18,212 nucleotides of DNA. Source: Isotricha intestinalis. Taxonomy: Eukaryota; Ciliophora; Litostomatea; Vestibuliferida; Isotrichidae. This document shows, piece by piece, positions 1 through 9,800 of the stretch; the first letter of the stretch is position 1; each line of letters begins with the position of its first letter. The position numbers and the translations under genes are program-made. Under the pieces are notes generated by a model. It was given only the letters and a program-made list of their open reading frames with translations, ran no database searches and was not told the origin of the DNA. The stretch lies in NCBI GenBank assembly GCA_023807065.1, contig JAJJLU010000807.1, positions 1 through 18,212 on the forward strand. Reading direction: 5' to 3'.

Positions 1-111
1 ATCTTTTGACACATATAATTCTTTTCCATCTTCATTTAAAGGATGAATACCAAATTTACCTAAATTTTCTATTGGTTCTTTTGTAAAGTCTTTTTCTTTG
101 TAATCTTCCAT
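1..111 (-). CDS. 5' end of an unidentified protein gene (partial, runs off the left edge)
   Basis: An ATG at 111-109 on the minus strand opens a frame of 37 codons that stays open to base 1. It begins MEDYKEKDFTKEPIENLG and continues with GKFGIHPLNEDGKELYVSKD, which reads as normal mixed-composition protein rather than the K/N/I/F-rich translation of AT-rich spacer. The gene follows the Sel1/RING gene in the same direction, with about 100 bases between that gene's stop and this ATG, a spacing like others in the window. The N-terminus is hydrophilic, with no signal peptide or membrane segment. Too little is visible to name a family. Confidence is moderate because only the first 37 residues are seen. 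Confidence 0.5.
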   Translation of the reverse strand, partial: MEDYKEKDFTKEPIENLGKFGIHPLNEDGKELYVSKD

Positions 112-213
112 ATTTAAGTTAGAATTTTTTAAATTAATATTAAAATAATTTAAACTTTAATTGAAATAAAAATAAAATATTCCTTTTTTTCAAAATAATA
201 TATATATATTATT

Positions 214-1998
214 TTAACAAATACATAAAATTTCTCCTCTACAAATGGGACATTTTGCATTTTCTTCCAATTTTTCAACGCAAGTAGAACAAAAAGAATG
301 TTTACAAGGACAAATAACTGTATTAGGTGGCTTATCATAACAAATACTACAAACTTTTTCTTTATATTGTAATATTATTTCATGATCATGACTTTTTAAA
401 AAATCTTTAATTTGACTTTTAATTTTTGCATCTATAATGCCGTTACATAATTTTTTTGCTATTGTCTTTCTAAATATCATCAATGCAATTGATTCATCTC
501 TTTTTACTCCTATTCCTTCCCAATATATTTTCCCTAGGATAAAACAATCAAATAAATTATATTTTGTATTAAATTTATTATCAAAACAAACTTTACCTAA
601 TTTTACCTTTGCTTCATGGATTTCTTGATCAGAAATTTTTTTAGCTTTATTTAATATTTGTTTTGCTCTATATATGAAATATTCATTTTCTTTTTTTAAG
701 AAATTTCTTTCTGATAATGAAGAACTTTTTTCAAAATGTTCTATAGCCTTTTCCATACTTTGAACTTCTATATTTTTAAATCCAAAATAATAAATAAATC
801 CTTTTATTCTCCAAACTAAATCTATATCATGTTTAAAATTTTCTTTCATAAAATCATAGTTTTCAGGCTGTAAAAGGTAAGAAATATATTCATTAATTTC
901 TTTTACATATTTCAAATAATTGGCAATAATTTTATCTGCAAATTTACTTTGTTTAATTAGAATTCCAACAAATAAAATAAATTGCGTTATTGATAAACAT
1001 TCACAAGCAACTTCATCAACTAAAGAATTTAACACAATTACTGTTTTATTATAATCATTTAAATATTCATTAAAATCATAAAAACTAAGTAAACATTGAT
1101 AATATCTAAATCTTGAATAATCATTTCCATTTTCCATTGAAACTTTAAATATATTTATAATTTTTTCAGTTATTGTATCTCCTTTATCTAAAAGATAATT
1201 TCCATAATCTGAATAATATTGATATACTTTTTTATCAAGAATTTCCTTATAAAATTTTTCTATTTCTTCATCTGAAATAGAATTTTCAATATTTAAATAA
1301 TCTTTAAAGAAAATGCATTTATTCATAGCTTCAAAATATGCATAATCACAATTATTTGAAGGTTGGATTGATTTAAGTTCACAAAAAGATAATAAATAGT
1401 CTTCTTCTTGTTCAGTATGAAAATAACAAGTTAAAACTCCTTTCATTAAATTAATATCATTCTCTGTTAAATTATATTCCTCTCTTTTTGAGTCTAATAA
1501 TTCAAGAAAATTTTTATGTTTCTCTGTTGTTTCATCTTCAGTATCTAAAATAGAAGCACATTCAAAAGTAACATCAATTTTATGGAAAAGTTTATCTTCA
1601 TAATTCATTATATAATTTGGTAAATAGGCAAAACATTTTAAAAGATATAATTTTTCTAATATTCTATTTCTTGGAACTCCAAATTTTTCATATTCACATA
1701 AATATATTACATGCATTTTATACATGCAAAAATAATCATTTGAATCAGCATATTTCTTATATAGGGAAAATGCCTTTGATATATCTTTTTTCTGATTAAA
1801 AAAGCCATATTCATATTGTGCTGCATCCAAAAAATTTTTAATTGCAATATTATTTTTTTTTTTTTCAAAAATTTTGTTTAATTCTGGTCCTAAATGAGCA
1901 AATAAAAGTTCTTTATAATTTGGTAAAGTTGCAAATTCTTGTAATTTTTTTTCTAATTCTTCGTCTAAAGGAAATAATGCATCTAATGATTTTTCCAT
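214..1998 (-). CDS. Sel1-repeat protein with C-terminal C3HC4 RING finger (putative E3 ubiquitin ligase)
   Basis: This is a 594-residue protein starting at ATG 1998 and ending in TAA. The last 45 residues form a C3HC4 RING: C550-x2-C553, C565-x-H567-x2-C570-x2-C573, then C583-P-I-C586. All eight zinc ligands are present, and an extra cysteine at 563 could replace C565. The rest is helical and contains Sel1/TPR-like units. The clearest are at about 58-95 (ending in AFSLYKKYADSNDYFCMYK) and 486-514 (FILGKIYWEGIGVKRDESIA). RING domains recruit E2 enzymes and Sel1 repeats are protein-interaction scaffolds, so an E3 ligase role is a reasonable inference; substrate and location are unknown. The frame is unbroken, with no intron and no signal peptide or transmembrane helix. 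Confidence 0.85.
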   Translation of the reverse strand: MEKSLDALFPLDEELEKKLQEFATLPNYKELLFAHLGPELNKIFEKKKNNIAIKNFLDAAQYEYGFFNQKKDISKAFSLYKKYADSNDYFCMYKMHVIYLCEYEKFGVPRNRILEKLYLLKCFAYLPNYIMNYEDKLFHKIDVTFECASILDTEDETTEKHKNFLELLDSKREEYNLTENDINLMKGVLTCYFHTEQEEDYLLSFCELKSIQPSNNCDYAYFEAMNKCIFFKDYLNIENSISDEEIEKFYKEILDKKVYQYYSDYGNYLLDKGDTITEKIINIFKVSMENGNDYSRFRYYQCLLSFYDFNEYLNDYNKTVIVLNSLVDEVACECLSITQFILFVGILIKQSKFADKIIANYLKYVKEINEYISYLLQPENYDFMKENFKHDIDLVWRIKGFIYYFGFKNIEVQSMEKAIEHFEKSSSLSERNFLKKENEYFIYRAKQILNKAKKISDQEIHEAKVKLGKVCFDNKFNTKYNLFDCFILGKIYWEGIGVKRDESIALMIFRKTIAKKLCNGIIDAKIKSQIKDFLKSHDHEIILQYKEKVCSICYDKPPNTVICPCKHSFCSTCVEKLEENAKCPICRGEILCIC

Positions 1999-2134
1999 TT
2001 TAAAGTATATTTTTTAATCCTTTTTATAATTAATCAAATTGATTAAAGAAAAAATAATTATTTTTTGCAAATATTAAATCAGCTAAAATAGATAAAAATT
2101 TTTATTTCAAATTTAATGTTTATAAAATATTTAA

Positions 2135-2995
2135 TTAAATAAAAAGTTCCTTCATATCTTTAAGTTTAAAAATTTCAAATTGAACATCACCATTTTTATC
2201 AATGGTTTTATAATCATATCCCATTGTTTATCAGAGAATTTGAACTTAAACCCAAAAATACTTTTATAATCATTACAAAATATGGTAACAATTTCATTTG
2301 TTTTAATAAAACAAAATATTTTTTAAATTTACTTTGATTTATAATTCTTTTTTGTTAATACAAACTTTACTTAATTCTTCTTATTCAATACTACCATTAT
2401 TTAAATATTTTAGTTAATTCTTTTTCATTAATATTAATTAATTGTCTGAATTCTTCAAAACCCTTTTTTTATTCTATTTACCATCTCTCTTCTTATCAAT
2501 CCCATTATAAAAATGTTTTAGATTCTCCAATCAATATTATTTCCTCTTAATTGTTCTGAAATTGTCTTTGTCACCCCAAAAATTGGTTCTCCACATAATA
2601 AGACAAATAATAAAATTCCAATAGACTAAATATCAGATTTTTCATAATTGCTTCAACAATTTTAGGGTTATATAAATATAAATTTCATAATTTTTGATTT
2701 TTTGATTTTTTTAATTAAATGAATTTGCTAATGAGAAATTACTATGATATAATGGAGAAGTTTCAATTTCCATCTTACAATTTCAATTTATTTAACAAGA
2801 ATGAATAATATGATATATAAAATTCCATATAAAACTTGATAAATTATATGAGCATAATCTAAAATGTAGTCTTTTTGGATTCTATTAAATAAATTTTAAT
2901 AATATTCCATTTTTAAATAAAAATAATAATCATATTGGTAAAATTCATATTTTTAATAAACCCATTCCTTTTTAATCAAAGAAACTCATATTTAT
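2135..2995 (-). pseudogene. Decayed calcium-dependent protein kinase (CDPK-like: kinase domain plus EF-hands)
   Basis: No long frame survives, but kinase and EF-hand motifs occur in the right order along the minus strand, split by frameshifts and stops. The N-lobe strand EFYQYDYYFYLKMEYY is at 2946-2899. A degenerate DFG segment, NFSLANSFN, is at 2740-2714. A remnant of the APE region is followed by YEKSDI at 2646-2629. A TAG at 2628-2626 stands where the conserved tryptophan is expected, and SIGILLFVLLCGEPIFG follows to 2575. Downstream are EF-hand remnants: DKKRDGK (2497-2477) with GFEEFRQL in a shifted frame, NGSIE-stop-EEL from 2398, and DKNGDVQFE (2200-2174), ending at TAA 2137-2135. An intact CDPK is typically about 500 residues. 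The start is lost, so the right boundary is approximate. It could be read as an intron-rich gene, but the stops and frameshifts fall inside conserved motifs, which indicates a pseudogene. Confidence 0.85.
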
Positions 2996-3498
2996 TAATA
3001 ATTTATCTTAATAATTTACTAAGTAAAAATAAATAATATATTAAAAATCATTCATATTATTTAGAGAGACTATCATTATAATAAATGTCTATATTTCATA
3101 ACTGGCATTGAATTATACTTTTAAAGTATTGAATCTTTATAATATCATTATAAAATTTCTTTGTAAATATTCAAAAGATATAAACATAAATTATTAAGAA
3201 ATATGGAAATACTCAAAAAAAACTTAAAATCTATAGCAAAAATTCAAAATTACATCATTAAATTAGAAAATAAAATATATAGAATTAATTCTAAAAATTA
3301 TTTGAGTTCTCTTTTATGGACACTTTCTTTTACTATAAAAATTCAGAATATCTTTTGTGATATTAAATGAACTTAATTACTAATTTTTTTAAAATTTAAT
3401 TTCTCTTTAAATACAAAATTTATTTAATTTTTCATCAGAATCAATATTTTTCCACTTATATTTTAAATTTAATTAATTTAATTTATTAAAAATAAACA
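2996..3498. other. Gene-free spacer between two decayed EF-hand genes
   Basis: This AT-rich stretch of about 500 bases lies head-to-head between the kinase remnant (minus) and the calmodulin-like remnant (plus), so it should hold their former promoters and lost 5' coding parts. The longest plus-strand open stretch noted by eye is 3203-3370. It has 55 codons starting MEILKKNLKSIAKIQNYI and ends in TGA, a stop that none of the accepted genes here uses. It resembles no family I know and I do not call it a gene. No tRNA-like or obvious hairpin structure was seen. Confidence 0.5.
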
Positions 3499-3666
3499 GA
3501 ATGTAAAGAAATATTTGAGTTATTAAAAAAGGCAAAGATGATTCAATAATTAGGAGATGGAATGAGAGCATTAAAAGGCAATCCAACTCAAGCAGAATTA
3601 CAATAATTGTTTAGTGAAGCTGAACAAGGCAATTCAGGAAAAAGAGAATTTATGGTGGATCTTTGA
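3499..3666 (+). pseudogene. Decayed calmodulin / myosin-light-chain-like EF-hand fragment
   Basis: The plus-strand frame from 3499 reads ECKEIFELLKKAKMIQ, a TAA (3547-3549), LGDGMRALKGNPTQAELQ, a second TAA (3604-3606), LFSEAEQGNSGKREFMVDL, then TGA at 3664-3666. The middle part matches the linker between EF-hands 1 and 2 of calmodulin and essential light chains, where ELGxxMRxLGxNPTxAELQ is a hallmark. The first EF-hand loop has lost several residues, and the second (around EQGNSGKREF) has lost its first acidic residue and its expected I before EF. There is no start codon and no third or fourth EF-hand. The piece is less AT-rich than its flanks, which suggests fairly recent decay. Both in-frame TAA codons sit where D, E, K or Q is normal, so read-through as Gln or Glu would give a plausible protein. 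Mutational decay is the simpler view, because intact neighbours use TAA as stop. Confidence 0.8.
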
Positions 3667-3757
3667 GTTAAAAAATAAAAAATTAATATCTCTTTTTTTT
3701 ATAATTTAATTATTTATTTAAATATTCTTAAAATCTTTATCTTATTAATTTAATCTT

Positions 3758-4711
3758 TTAATATTGTGATTTTTTCTTTAAAAATTCAATACCATTTTTA
3801 ACAAAATTATCCTTTCTTTTATTATCACTTATTAAAAATATATAATCTTTGATATATTCTCTTCCATAATAATCATATTTTATTTCTTCTCCTTTAAAAT
3901 TATAAAATCCCCCTCCAATTTCTTGCACAATACAATGTGATGCACATATATCCCATAAAGCTACTGCATAATTTCCATTTGAAAAATAACAATAATCATT
4001 TAATATAACTTTAATACATTTATTTCCACAACCATGCATTTTTTCATATTCTGCATTTTCAAAATTTTTTATAAATTCATACATATCATTATTTGATCTT
4101 GTGTATGATATTAAAAATTTCCATCCGTTAAATTTATTGATATTTACTTTATTTATTTCATTTTTATAAAAAGTGTAAACTCCCTTTTCAGGATAATTAA
4201 AATATGTTATATTTTTATGACTTTCTAATTCTGATAAATAATGTATTATTCCTATTTTTGGCTTATCATTTATACAAATTCCTATTAAAATTGTTACTGG
4301 ATCAAAATTTTTTTTTATTAATTGATTTGTTGCATCTATTGGATCTATGAATAATGTTATTTTATCTTTTAAAGATATTTTATAATTATATTCATTTGAA
4401 AAGTAATTTTTGTTTATATCAATTTTTGATATTTGAGATAAGAAATTATTATTATTTTCATCTATTCCTATATTTATTGATGTATCTTCTTCTCCTATTA
4501 TTTTAATATATGGAAAATATTTTGATATTATGTTTTCTATTAGTTTTTGGATTAACCAATCTATATCTGTAAATTTTTCATTTTTTTCTTTATAATGAAC
4601 ATTATTTTCTATTTCACCGTTTTCTATTTTTTTACAATGTTCGCTTGATATTTCACATACTTGGAAAAAAATATTTAAAATTTTATTTAATTCAACTTCA
4701 TTAGTTTCCAT
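3758..4711 (-). CDS. 3'(2'),5'-bisphosphate nucleotidase-like phosphatase (inositol monophosphatase superfamily)
   Basis: This 317-residue protein is close to the usual 300-350 for this family. It has the metal-dependent phosphatase signatures in order: FTDIDWLIQ at 47-55 (the T-x-x-D region), GEED at 73-76, DPIDAT at 123-128, GCGNK at 227-231 and WDICAS at 253-258 followed by EIGGG. The acidic residues E75, D123, D126 and D254 are expected to bind the catalytic magnesium ions. GEED and G-x-GNK favour the BPNT1 branch, which hydrolyses 3'-phosphoadenosine 5'-phosphate (PAP) to AMP, over inositol monophosphatase proper; inositol polyphosphate 1-phosphatase is an alternative. The usual DP(I/L)DGT reads DPIDAT, with Ala for Gly. 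No targeting peptide is visible, so it is probably cytosolic. ATG 4711 is the first in frame. Confidence 0.8.
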   Translation of the reverse strand: METNEVELNKILNIFFQVCEISSEHCKKIENGEIENNVHYKEKNEKFTDIDWLIQKLIENIISKYFPYIKIIGEEDTSINIGIDENNNNFLSQISKIDINKNYFSNEYNYKISLKDKITLFIDPIDATNQLIKKNFDPVTILIGICINDKPKIGIIHYLSELESHKNITYFNYPEKGVYTFYKNEINKVNINKFNGWKFLISYTRSNNDMYEFIKNFENAEYEKMHGCGNKCIKVILNDYCYFSNGNYAVALWDICASHCIVQEIGGGFYNFKGEEIKYDYYGREYIKDYIFLISDNKRKDNFVKNGIEFLKKKSQY

Positions 4712-5043
4712 AATAAAAAATAAATAAGAAAATATAGTAAAAAAATTAAAAAAATTTAAAAAAAAAGTTTTATCAATTATATTAAATTGAAAACAATAGT
4801 GAATATAAATGTAGGAAAAATAAGTTTATTTCATATATTTATAGATAAAGTCTTTAATGAAATATATATAATAACATTCCTATTTAAATTTTTTATTTTA
4901 TGTTTATATAATAGTTTTTGATTTAACATATAGAGATATAAAAAATAAGATAATTATATCTAAACAGAAAAAACAAACCCAAATTATTAAATTAAATTAA
5001 ATTAAATTAAAAATTCTTTTTAAAAAAACCAAAATAAATAAAT
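4712..5043. other. Intergenic spacer with a (TTAAA)5 repeat
   Basis: The 332 bases lie between the end of the V-ATPase H gene and the start of the phosphatase gene, both on the minus strand. It therefore carries the 3' flank of one and the promoter side of the other. A perfect five-copy TTAAA tandem runs from 4987 to 5011. The rest is extremely AT-rich, with no RNA gene or coding remnant that I can recognise. Confidence 0.6.
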
Positions 5044-6621
5044 TTATTTCTTCAAGCTTTTCATCATAATTTTCTGTAAGCAAACCAAAGCTCTATTTTT
5101 TAACTCTAAATTTTTATCTTGAATTAATTCTAACAAAGCTTCTTTAGCATGAAAGAAATCTAAAATAGCAGCACCTCCAGGATATAATCTAGCAAATTCT
5201 CCAATATCAAAGCAAGCAAAACACTTTTGATCTAAAGGAGTATCCTTACTTCTTACAATTTCAACTAATTTTCTTATATTTTCAAAATTATCTGTTTCAA
5301 ATTCTTTATAATTATCTTCCCAAAATGCAGTTGAATGTAAAGATGTTTGTTTTAAAACTCCACTATCTAACTCTTTTACAAATTTATCAAAGGAACTATA
5401 TAAAAAATTAAATAAATTTATTTATATTTTTTCTTACTTCATTATTTTATAATTTTTATCCAAGAAATCATATATTTGATGAAGTAATTCTCTGATTAAT
5501 GAATCATTCCATTTATTTGTTAATAATATATCTATTGTTCTCATAAATTTTAAATCAAATAATATTTCGTCGCAAATTGGATTTTCTAATATATTTTTTA
5601 TTGTCATTAAACCTATTCTTGCTACTTTATCTATTTTATTTGTTCTTATTACTTGAACTATTTTTTCTATATATTTGTCATTTTTATTTTCAAACAAATA
5701 ATGATATTTCTTATTATTTGATATATTCCAAAAACAAAACAATGCTTCGTAAATTATATTAATGTTTGTATCTGGAGTCATCATTAAATCTAATAATTGT
5801 CTAATACATTTTTTTTCTTCATCAAAAGTTGATGTAAAATAATCTAAATTATCATCAATGGTTAAAATTAAAGATAAATTAGAAGTTAAACAACTTTCTC
5901 TTTTTTTTTCTAAGAAAATATAATGAGTCCAATTAATTAAATCTTGGCTATTTTTAACAATAAAATTATCATCTTCTTCATTATTATATTTTTCTTCATA
6001 ATTCATAAGTGAAAGACTTAAAATATGAGAAGCTACTTCTCTGATATGAAAATCAATATTTTTATTATTTAAAATTTCAAAAATTAATTCATTTAAATTT
6101 AATCCTGTATTAGGACATTGAGCAGTAATAACTTTAATAATATCTAAATTTACCATAGAAATACCATCAAGATATAATAAACAACAAATTAAATTATCCA
6201 TATTTATATCAGGTGTTATTTCTTGTTCTGGATTATCATTTATTTTTTCTTCTAATTTTCTAAAAGAATAAACTAATAATTCCAATATTTTTCTTAAAGT
6301 TTTTATTGCATCTTTTGAAATTTCTTTTTTTTCTATTTCTTCATTTTCTTCTTCCTCATCATTTTCAATTTCTGACATTCCTCTTTCTTCTTCTTTTGAT
6401 ATTTGATATAATAATGTTGATAATTCTGATATTTGGTCTTTTGATGACATTTTTAAAAAAGATATTATTGGAACTATATCATCTTGATTTTCCATACTAA
6501 ATTGACTGAAGTCTATTTTTATTCTTCTGTTAATTAATTCCATTAAATAGGATTTATCATAGTTAAAAATATTTGCATGATATATTAAATTATCTTGAAG
6601 ATTGTGGAAGGGAACTTCCAT
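5044..6621 (-). CDS. V-type proton ATPase subunit H (two exons: 6621-5438 and 5395-5044)
   Basis: Exon 1 runs from ATG 6621. It encodes the armadillo/HEAT-like N-terminal domain of V1 subunit H (Vma13 family), including EALFCFWNIS, a TIKNILENP helix and TNKWNDSLIRELLHQIYDFL. Its frame would stop right after M394-K, but GTAAGA there opens an intron. Splicing to 5395 gives N395 and then SFDKFVKEL, AFWEDNYKEF, CFDIGEFARLYPGG and RALVCLQKIMM, ending in TAA at 5046-5044. That is the conserved C-terminal domain of the family (FW..N, DIGE(F/Y)xRxYP, NALLAVQKLM). The spliced product is 511 residues; human subunit H is about 480. A glutamate-rich insert at about 77-99 explains part of the extra length. 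Subunit H sits on the V1 sector of the vacuolar/endosomal proton pump and couples or silences ATP hydrolysis when V1 and V0 separate. Confidence 0.92.
5396..5437 (-). other. Spliceosomal intron (42 bases, phase 2) in the V-ATPase H gene
   Basis: On the minus strand the intron begins GTAAGA at 5437 and ends TATATAG at 5396. It is almost entirely A/T and contains an in-frame stop immediately after the donor. Removing it joins the two halves of subunit H in frame within codon 395 (AA|T, Asn), restoring the segment that precedes SFDKFVKEL. It is the only intron I can support in the window; the other genes read as single exons. Confidence 0.88.
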
Positions 6622-6807
6622 TTTTTTATAAAAATGAAATATTTATTGAAGGATTTTTAATTTATTTTATTTTATTTAAATGTTAAATACAAATTTTTCA
6701 TTCTTTTATTTATTTTTAAAAATGAAAGAATAATATAATTCAAAATAATTAGTTTTTAATAACAATTTCAAAATATAAATAAAAACTTTTTATTGAATTA
6801 AGATTTT

Positions 6808-9800
6808 TTATTTTTTGATTATCTTATCAATATCAGATTTATTATTTCTCTGTTTTTTACTTTTTACAAATTCATCTTTTTCTAAAATTTTATTTCCTTC
6901 TGTTTGAAAAGCATCAGTTTTTGCAAATCTTAATTTTGGTAAAACTAATCTATTACTTCTTAAAGGTTTTAAATATTTTTTATTAATTCTTTCTTCAATA
7001 GCAAATTCTAAATCATTTAAACTTTTATCAACATCTTCTTTAAAATAACTAAATCTATCGAAAGGATTTTTAATAACTCTAGTATTAATTCCAAACATTT
7101 CTGCTCTTTTTTTTGCAAATTTATCATAAACTGTTTTATTTTTATTTTTCTTTTTTTCATCTAAATTTAACATAGCCATAGTATTTTTTAAATTAATAGA
7201 TTTTTTTCTTATAGTTTCTCTTTGAAAATCTTCATATTTTCCTTTTTCCATTTTTATTTTAGCCATAGCTAATTTAACATGTCTTAATTTTTGAGATAAA
7301 ATAGAAGAAAATTCTTTTACTTTTTCTTCACTCATATCATTAATAAAAACAGGAGTATAATTATCAGAATAAATAGGTTGTGATTGCATTAATTTAGAAG
7401 TTTTTTCTATTTCTTCTTCATTTAGCATTGTATTATGATAAATACCATTAAATTCTTCTTCTTCTTTTTTTTTAATAAAATCTAAATCAATATTTAAATT
7501 CCATTTATTACTTTTATTAGGTTCTAAATCACAATTTTTTGTTTCTAAATATAATCTTTCTTTAGCATTAGCTGCAGTAATAGCTTTAGAATAATTTAAT
7601 ATTTGTGGATTTTCTTGTCTTATTTTATTTATCATTCCTTTAGTAATTAAACCTTTTCCTTTATCTAAATCTTTCCTATATATTACACCAGTTTCCACAG
7701 GCTCATCTTTTAATCTTTTACTTTCAAAGGGGTCTGCAAAATAATATTTAATTCCAATTGGTACATCTTTAAATTTAGAAGCAATTTGCCTTAATTCATC
7801 TATAAATTCACCATTTTCACTTTTAAATATTTTACATTTTCTATCTGTTGAAGTACTTATTATTATATATGGTTTAAAATTTGGAAATACTAATTTTTTA
7901 ATTGCTTCTTTATGAGCGTATATTACATAATCTATACTTATTTCAAATTCATCTAATTTTTTCAATAAATCTACAGTAAATTCACTTCCATTTAATATAT
8001 CAAATATTCCTTTTAAATTATAACAGTGAATATAACCAAATTGATCTCCTGTGAATAATTTTTTATTTTCTTTATCATAATCCATTGATAATATACATGA
8101 TAAAGTTTCATAAGTTTCTTTATTTATTTTATTTTGAAAATGACCAAATTGATGATATTTAAAACCACTTGGAGGAATAATAACAAATTTATTTTTGGCA
8201 CTTTCATGTGCTGTTATAACAACTTTAATTCCTGGAATTGGTAAAATTGCATTTATTGAATCTCCTCTATATAATTTATCTTTTTCATTTTCTACTTCAG
8301 AATCAAATCTTAAATGATGAACATCAAAAAATTTAACAGAACCATTATGACTTCCAATAATTAATCTATTATATTCTTCTGTTAAAGCCAATGTTGAAAC
8401 ATTTGAAATTTTCATATCTATTTCTTTTAATAAATCTGTTTCAAATAATGCTTTATCTTCTTGAAATTTTATTATTTTATCTGAACTTAAAGAAATTAAC
8501 ATTTGAAATTTATCGGAATGAATTAATTGAAGAATTTCTAAATCATGTGGTTTAAAATCTTTTATATAACTTCCAGTATTCATATTAAAATTTTTTATTT
8601 TTCCTAAATTATCTCCTATATAAATTCTCTTCAAAGAACTATCTGTAATATAACATGTTATTTCATTATTTTCCATTAAATTATCATATACTTTTGAAAC
8701 TTTTCCATTAAAAGCATTCCATATTTTAATTTTTTTTAAACATATTGTTACAAATTCATAAAATCTTGGATTATAATAACATCCTAAAATTAATTGATCA
8801 TCAGCTAAATTAGGATTTAAAGCAGTATCACTTTCTAAAACCATTAATTTATCTCCATAAGTAAGAATCTTTTTAATTTTAGTTAAAAAAATCATTTTTA
8901 AATTAGAAGATATTTTCTTTTTTTTACTATTATTAATATCTTGTTGAACTTTTTTATCAGTATAACTTTCATTTAAATTAATAGTTTGGAAATTATAAAA
9001 AGAATTAATATCCCATAATTTAATATTACCTAAAATATCAATACTAACTAATTCTTCATCTGCAGAATTAATAGCAATAGCATTAATACTCCAATTATGA
9101 CCTACTAATTTATAAATAGCATTAAAATCAATATAAGGATCATAAATATATATTTCATGAGAGAAACCACAAGTAAATAATAAATTTTTATTTGAATCAT
9201 ATTCAATTTGATATATACAAGTATCTTGATCAGTATAATATTTTCTATAATCTTTTAACATTGTATCCCATAATAATACATTTCCGTTATAATATCCTGC
9301 TGCTAATAATTGTAATTTTCCTAATATTTGAATACAAGAAACACTTTGTCTATTCATATTTTCTTTTTTCATTATACTTAATAATTTTTCTCCTCTTACA
9401 TTTTCTTCATTTATTTTCTTTTGATTTCTATTTGATTGTTGATTAGTATTATTATTTGAATTATTATTATTTGATACAATTGTTTTTGTTTGAATTGTAA
9501 TTTTTTCTTTACCATATTTCATTTCTTTATCATGTTTATTTTTAGCTATTGAAAAATCAAATATTTCACCTTCTAAATTTTTACTTTTTGTTAAATCCCA
9601 TTTTAATATTTTTCCATCAGTTTGACCTGTATATAAATGTTTTTGCATTGGATCCCATGTCATTGTATTTTGTGGATTTTCTGTATTTAAAATTGCACAT
9701 GAAAAATTATTTTTATCTATTATGTTTTTTGATATTTTATTTACATTTTTAAATTCTCCTTCAAAATATTTCCATGCTGATATTTTATTATTTGATGATG

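Noticed and set aside
150..338. 62-codon minus-strand frame overlapping the 3' end of the RING gene
   Set aside because: It overlaps the zinc-finger coding region in another frame and runs into AT-rich spacer; the RING frame is clearly the real one.
2135..3666. Reading the two relics as intact genes under a code with TAA or TAG as sense codons
   Set aside because: The kinase relic also carries frameshifts and a lost DFG, and its TAG replaces tryptophan, which no known reassignment would explain. Neighbouring genes end cleanly in TAA.
4987..5011. TTAAA tandem considered as a transposon end or origin element
   Set aside because: It is a simple repeat with no inverted partner or coding part nearby; such runs are expected in very AT-rich spacer.
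5577..5762. 61-codon plus-strand frame inside V-ATPase H
   Set aside because: Leu/Phe-rich shadow of the conserved minus-strand exon.
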